Of a stretch of DNA of 5,015 bases, positions 4,901 through 5,015 are shown one piece after another. The position numbers were made by a program, and so were the translations under genes. The stretch spans positions 1-5,015 of the forward strand of contig JAITGB010000178.1 in assembly GCA_031280945.1 (NCBI GenBank), read 5' to 3'. The notes beneath the pieces were generated by a model. That model searched no databases, had not been told where the DNA came from, and was given only the letters and a program-made list of their open reading frames with translations. The stretch is from Spirochaetales bacterium (lineage in GTDB: Bacteria > Spirochaetota > Spirochaetia > DTKZ01). How positions within the stretch are numbered: the stretch's first letter is position 1; the number at the start of each line of letters is the position of its first letter.

Positions 4901-5015
4901 ATGAGCAAAGTACACGACTATCCGCGCGGGCTTACTTTTGAACACGTCTGGGCAGCCTTAATGGAAGACAGGGAACACATCAAGGAAACCAGAAAACTTA
5001 TCGAGGAAAACGCCC
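4901..5015 (+). CDS. N-terminus of a truncated protein, possibly a DUF3782/nuclease-like spirochaetal protein
   Basis: Only 38 codons are present before the window ends, with no stop. The sequence begins MSKVHDYPRGLTFEHVWAAL and continues into a charged helix (MEDREHIKETRKLIEENA) that looks like the start of a coiled coil. In treponemes I recall a multi-copy protein group with this N-terminus (GLTFEHVWAALMEDRE), followed by repetitive coiled-coil heptads and a C-terminal DUF3782 or PD-(D/E)XK nuclease-like domain. None of the diagnostic C-terminal part is visible, so the functional label is a guess from memory. The gene has its own good ribosome site and is separated from the operon by 125 bp, so it is probably transcribed independently. 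Coding status is well supported; the family is uncertain. Confidence 0.82.
   Translation, partial: MSKVHDYPRGLTFEHVWAALMEDREHIKETRKLIEENA

Noticed and set aside
1..5015. CRISPR array, transposase, tRNA or rRNA
   Set aside because: No regularly spaced direct repeats, transposase motifs, cloverleaf or conserved rRNA segments were seen.

Overview
The window looks like chromosomal DNA of a spirochaete, most likely a Treponema-type organism with moderate-to-high GC content. Two things suggest this. The 577-residue protein in the middle resembles DUF5312, a family I remember as largely confined to Treponema and its relatives. The truncated protein at the right edge has an N-terminus (PRGLTFEHVWAALMEDRE) of a kind I associate with treponemal DUF3782-like or nuclease-like proteins. 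Both assignments are from memory, with no search behind them.

Layout. Positions 1-332 hold no convincing gene. They contain a compact Y-shaped palindromic element (49-122), two overlapping, mutually exclusive hairpins (194-240), a CCT/C tract complementary to Shine-Dalgarno sequences (245-262), and the ribosome binding site of the first gene. An open frame running in from the left edge (2-217) may be the end of an upstream gene but is weakly supported. Four co-directional genes follow on the + strand, each overlapping the next: a coiled-coil protein (333-1472), the DUF5312-like protein (1447-3180), a D-Ala-D-Ala-ligase-like ATP-grasp enzyme (3140-4252) and a GNAT acetyltransferase (4239-4775). 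The overlaps are 26, 41 and 14 bp, so this reads as one translationally coupled operon. A 125-bp AT-rich gap with small inverted repeats separates it from a fifth gene that starts at 4901 and is cut by the window end.

How the genes may work together. The operon has two halves. The first two genes are large, apparently cytoplasmic proteins of unknown role, one mostly coiled coil and one ending in a serine-rich tail. The last two form an enzyme pair: an ATP-grasp ligase that would join an amino acid or similar acid to an amine, and an N-acetyltransferase that could modify a substrate or product of the ligase. The ligase keeps the ATP and magnesium residues of Ddl but appears to have lost the residues that position the first D-alanine, so it is probably not the peptidoglycan Ddl. 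GC skew also changes at the junction: the sampled stretches are G-rich in the first half and C-rich in the second, which hints at different histories. The ligase/GNAT pair, with its altered Ddl-type active site, is the most interesting content; the Y-shaped element is second.
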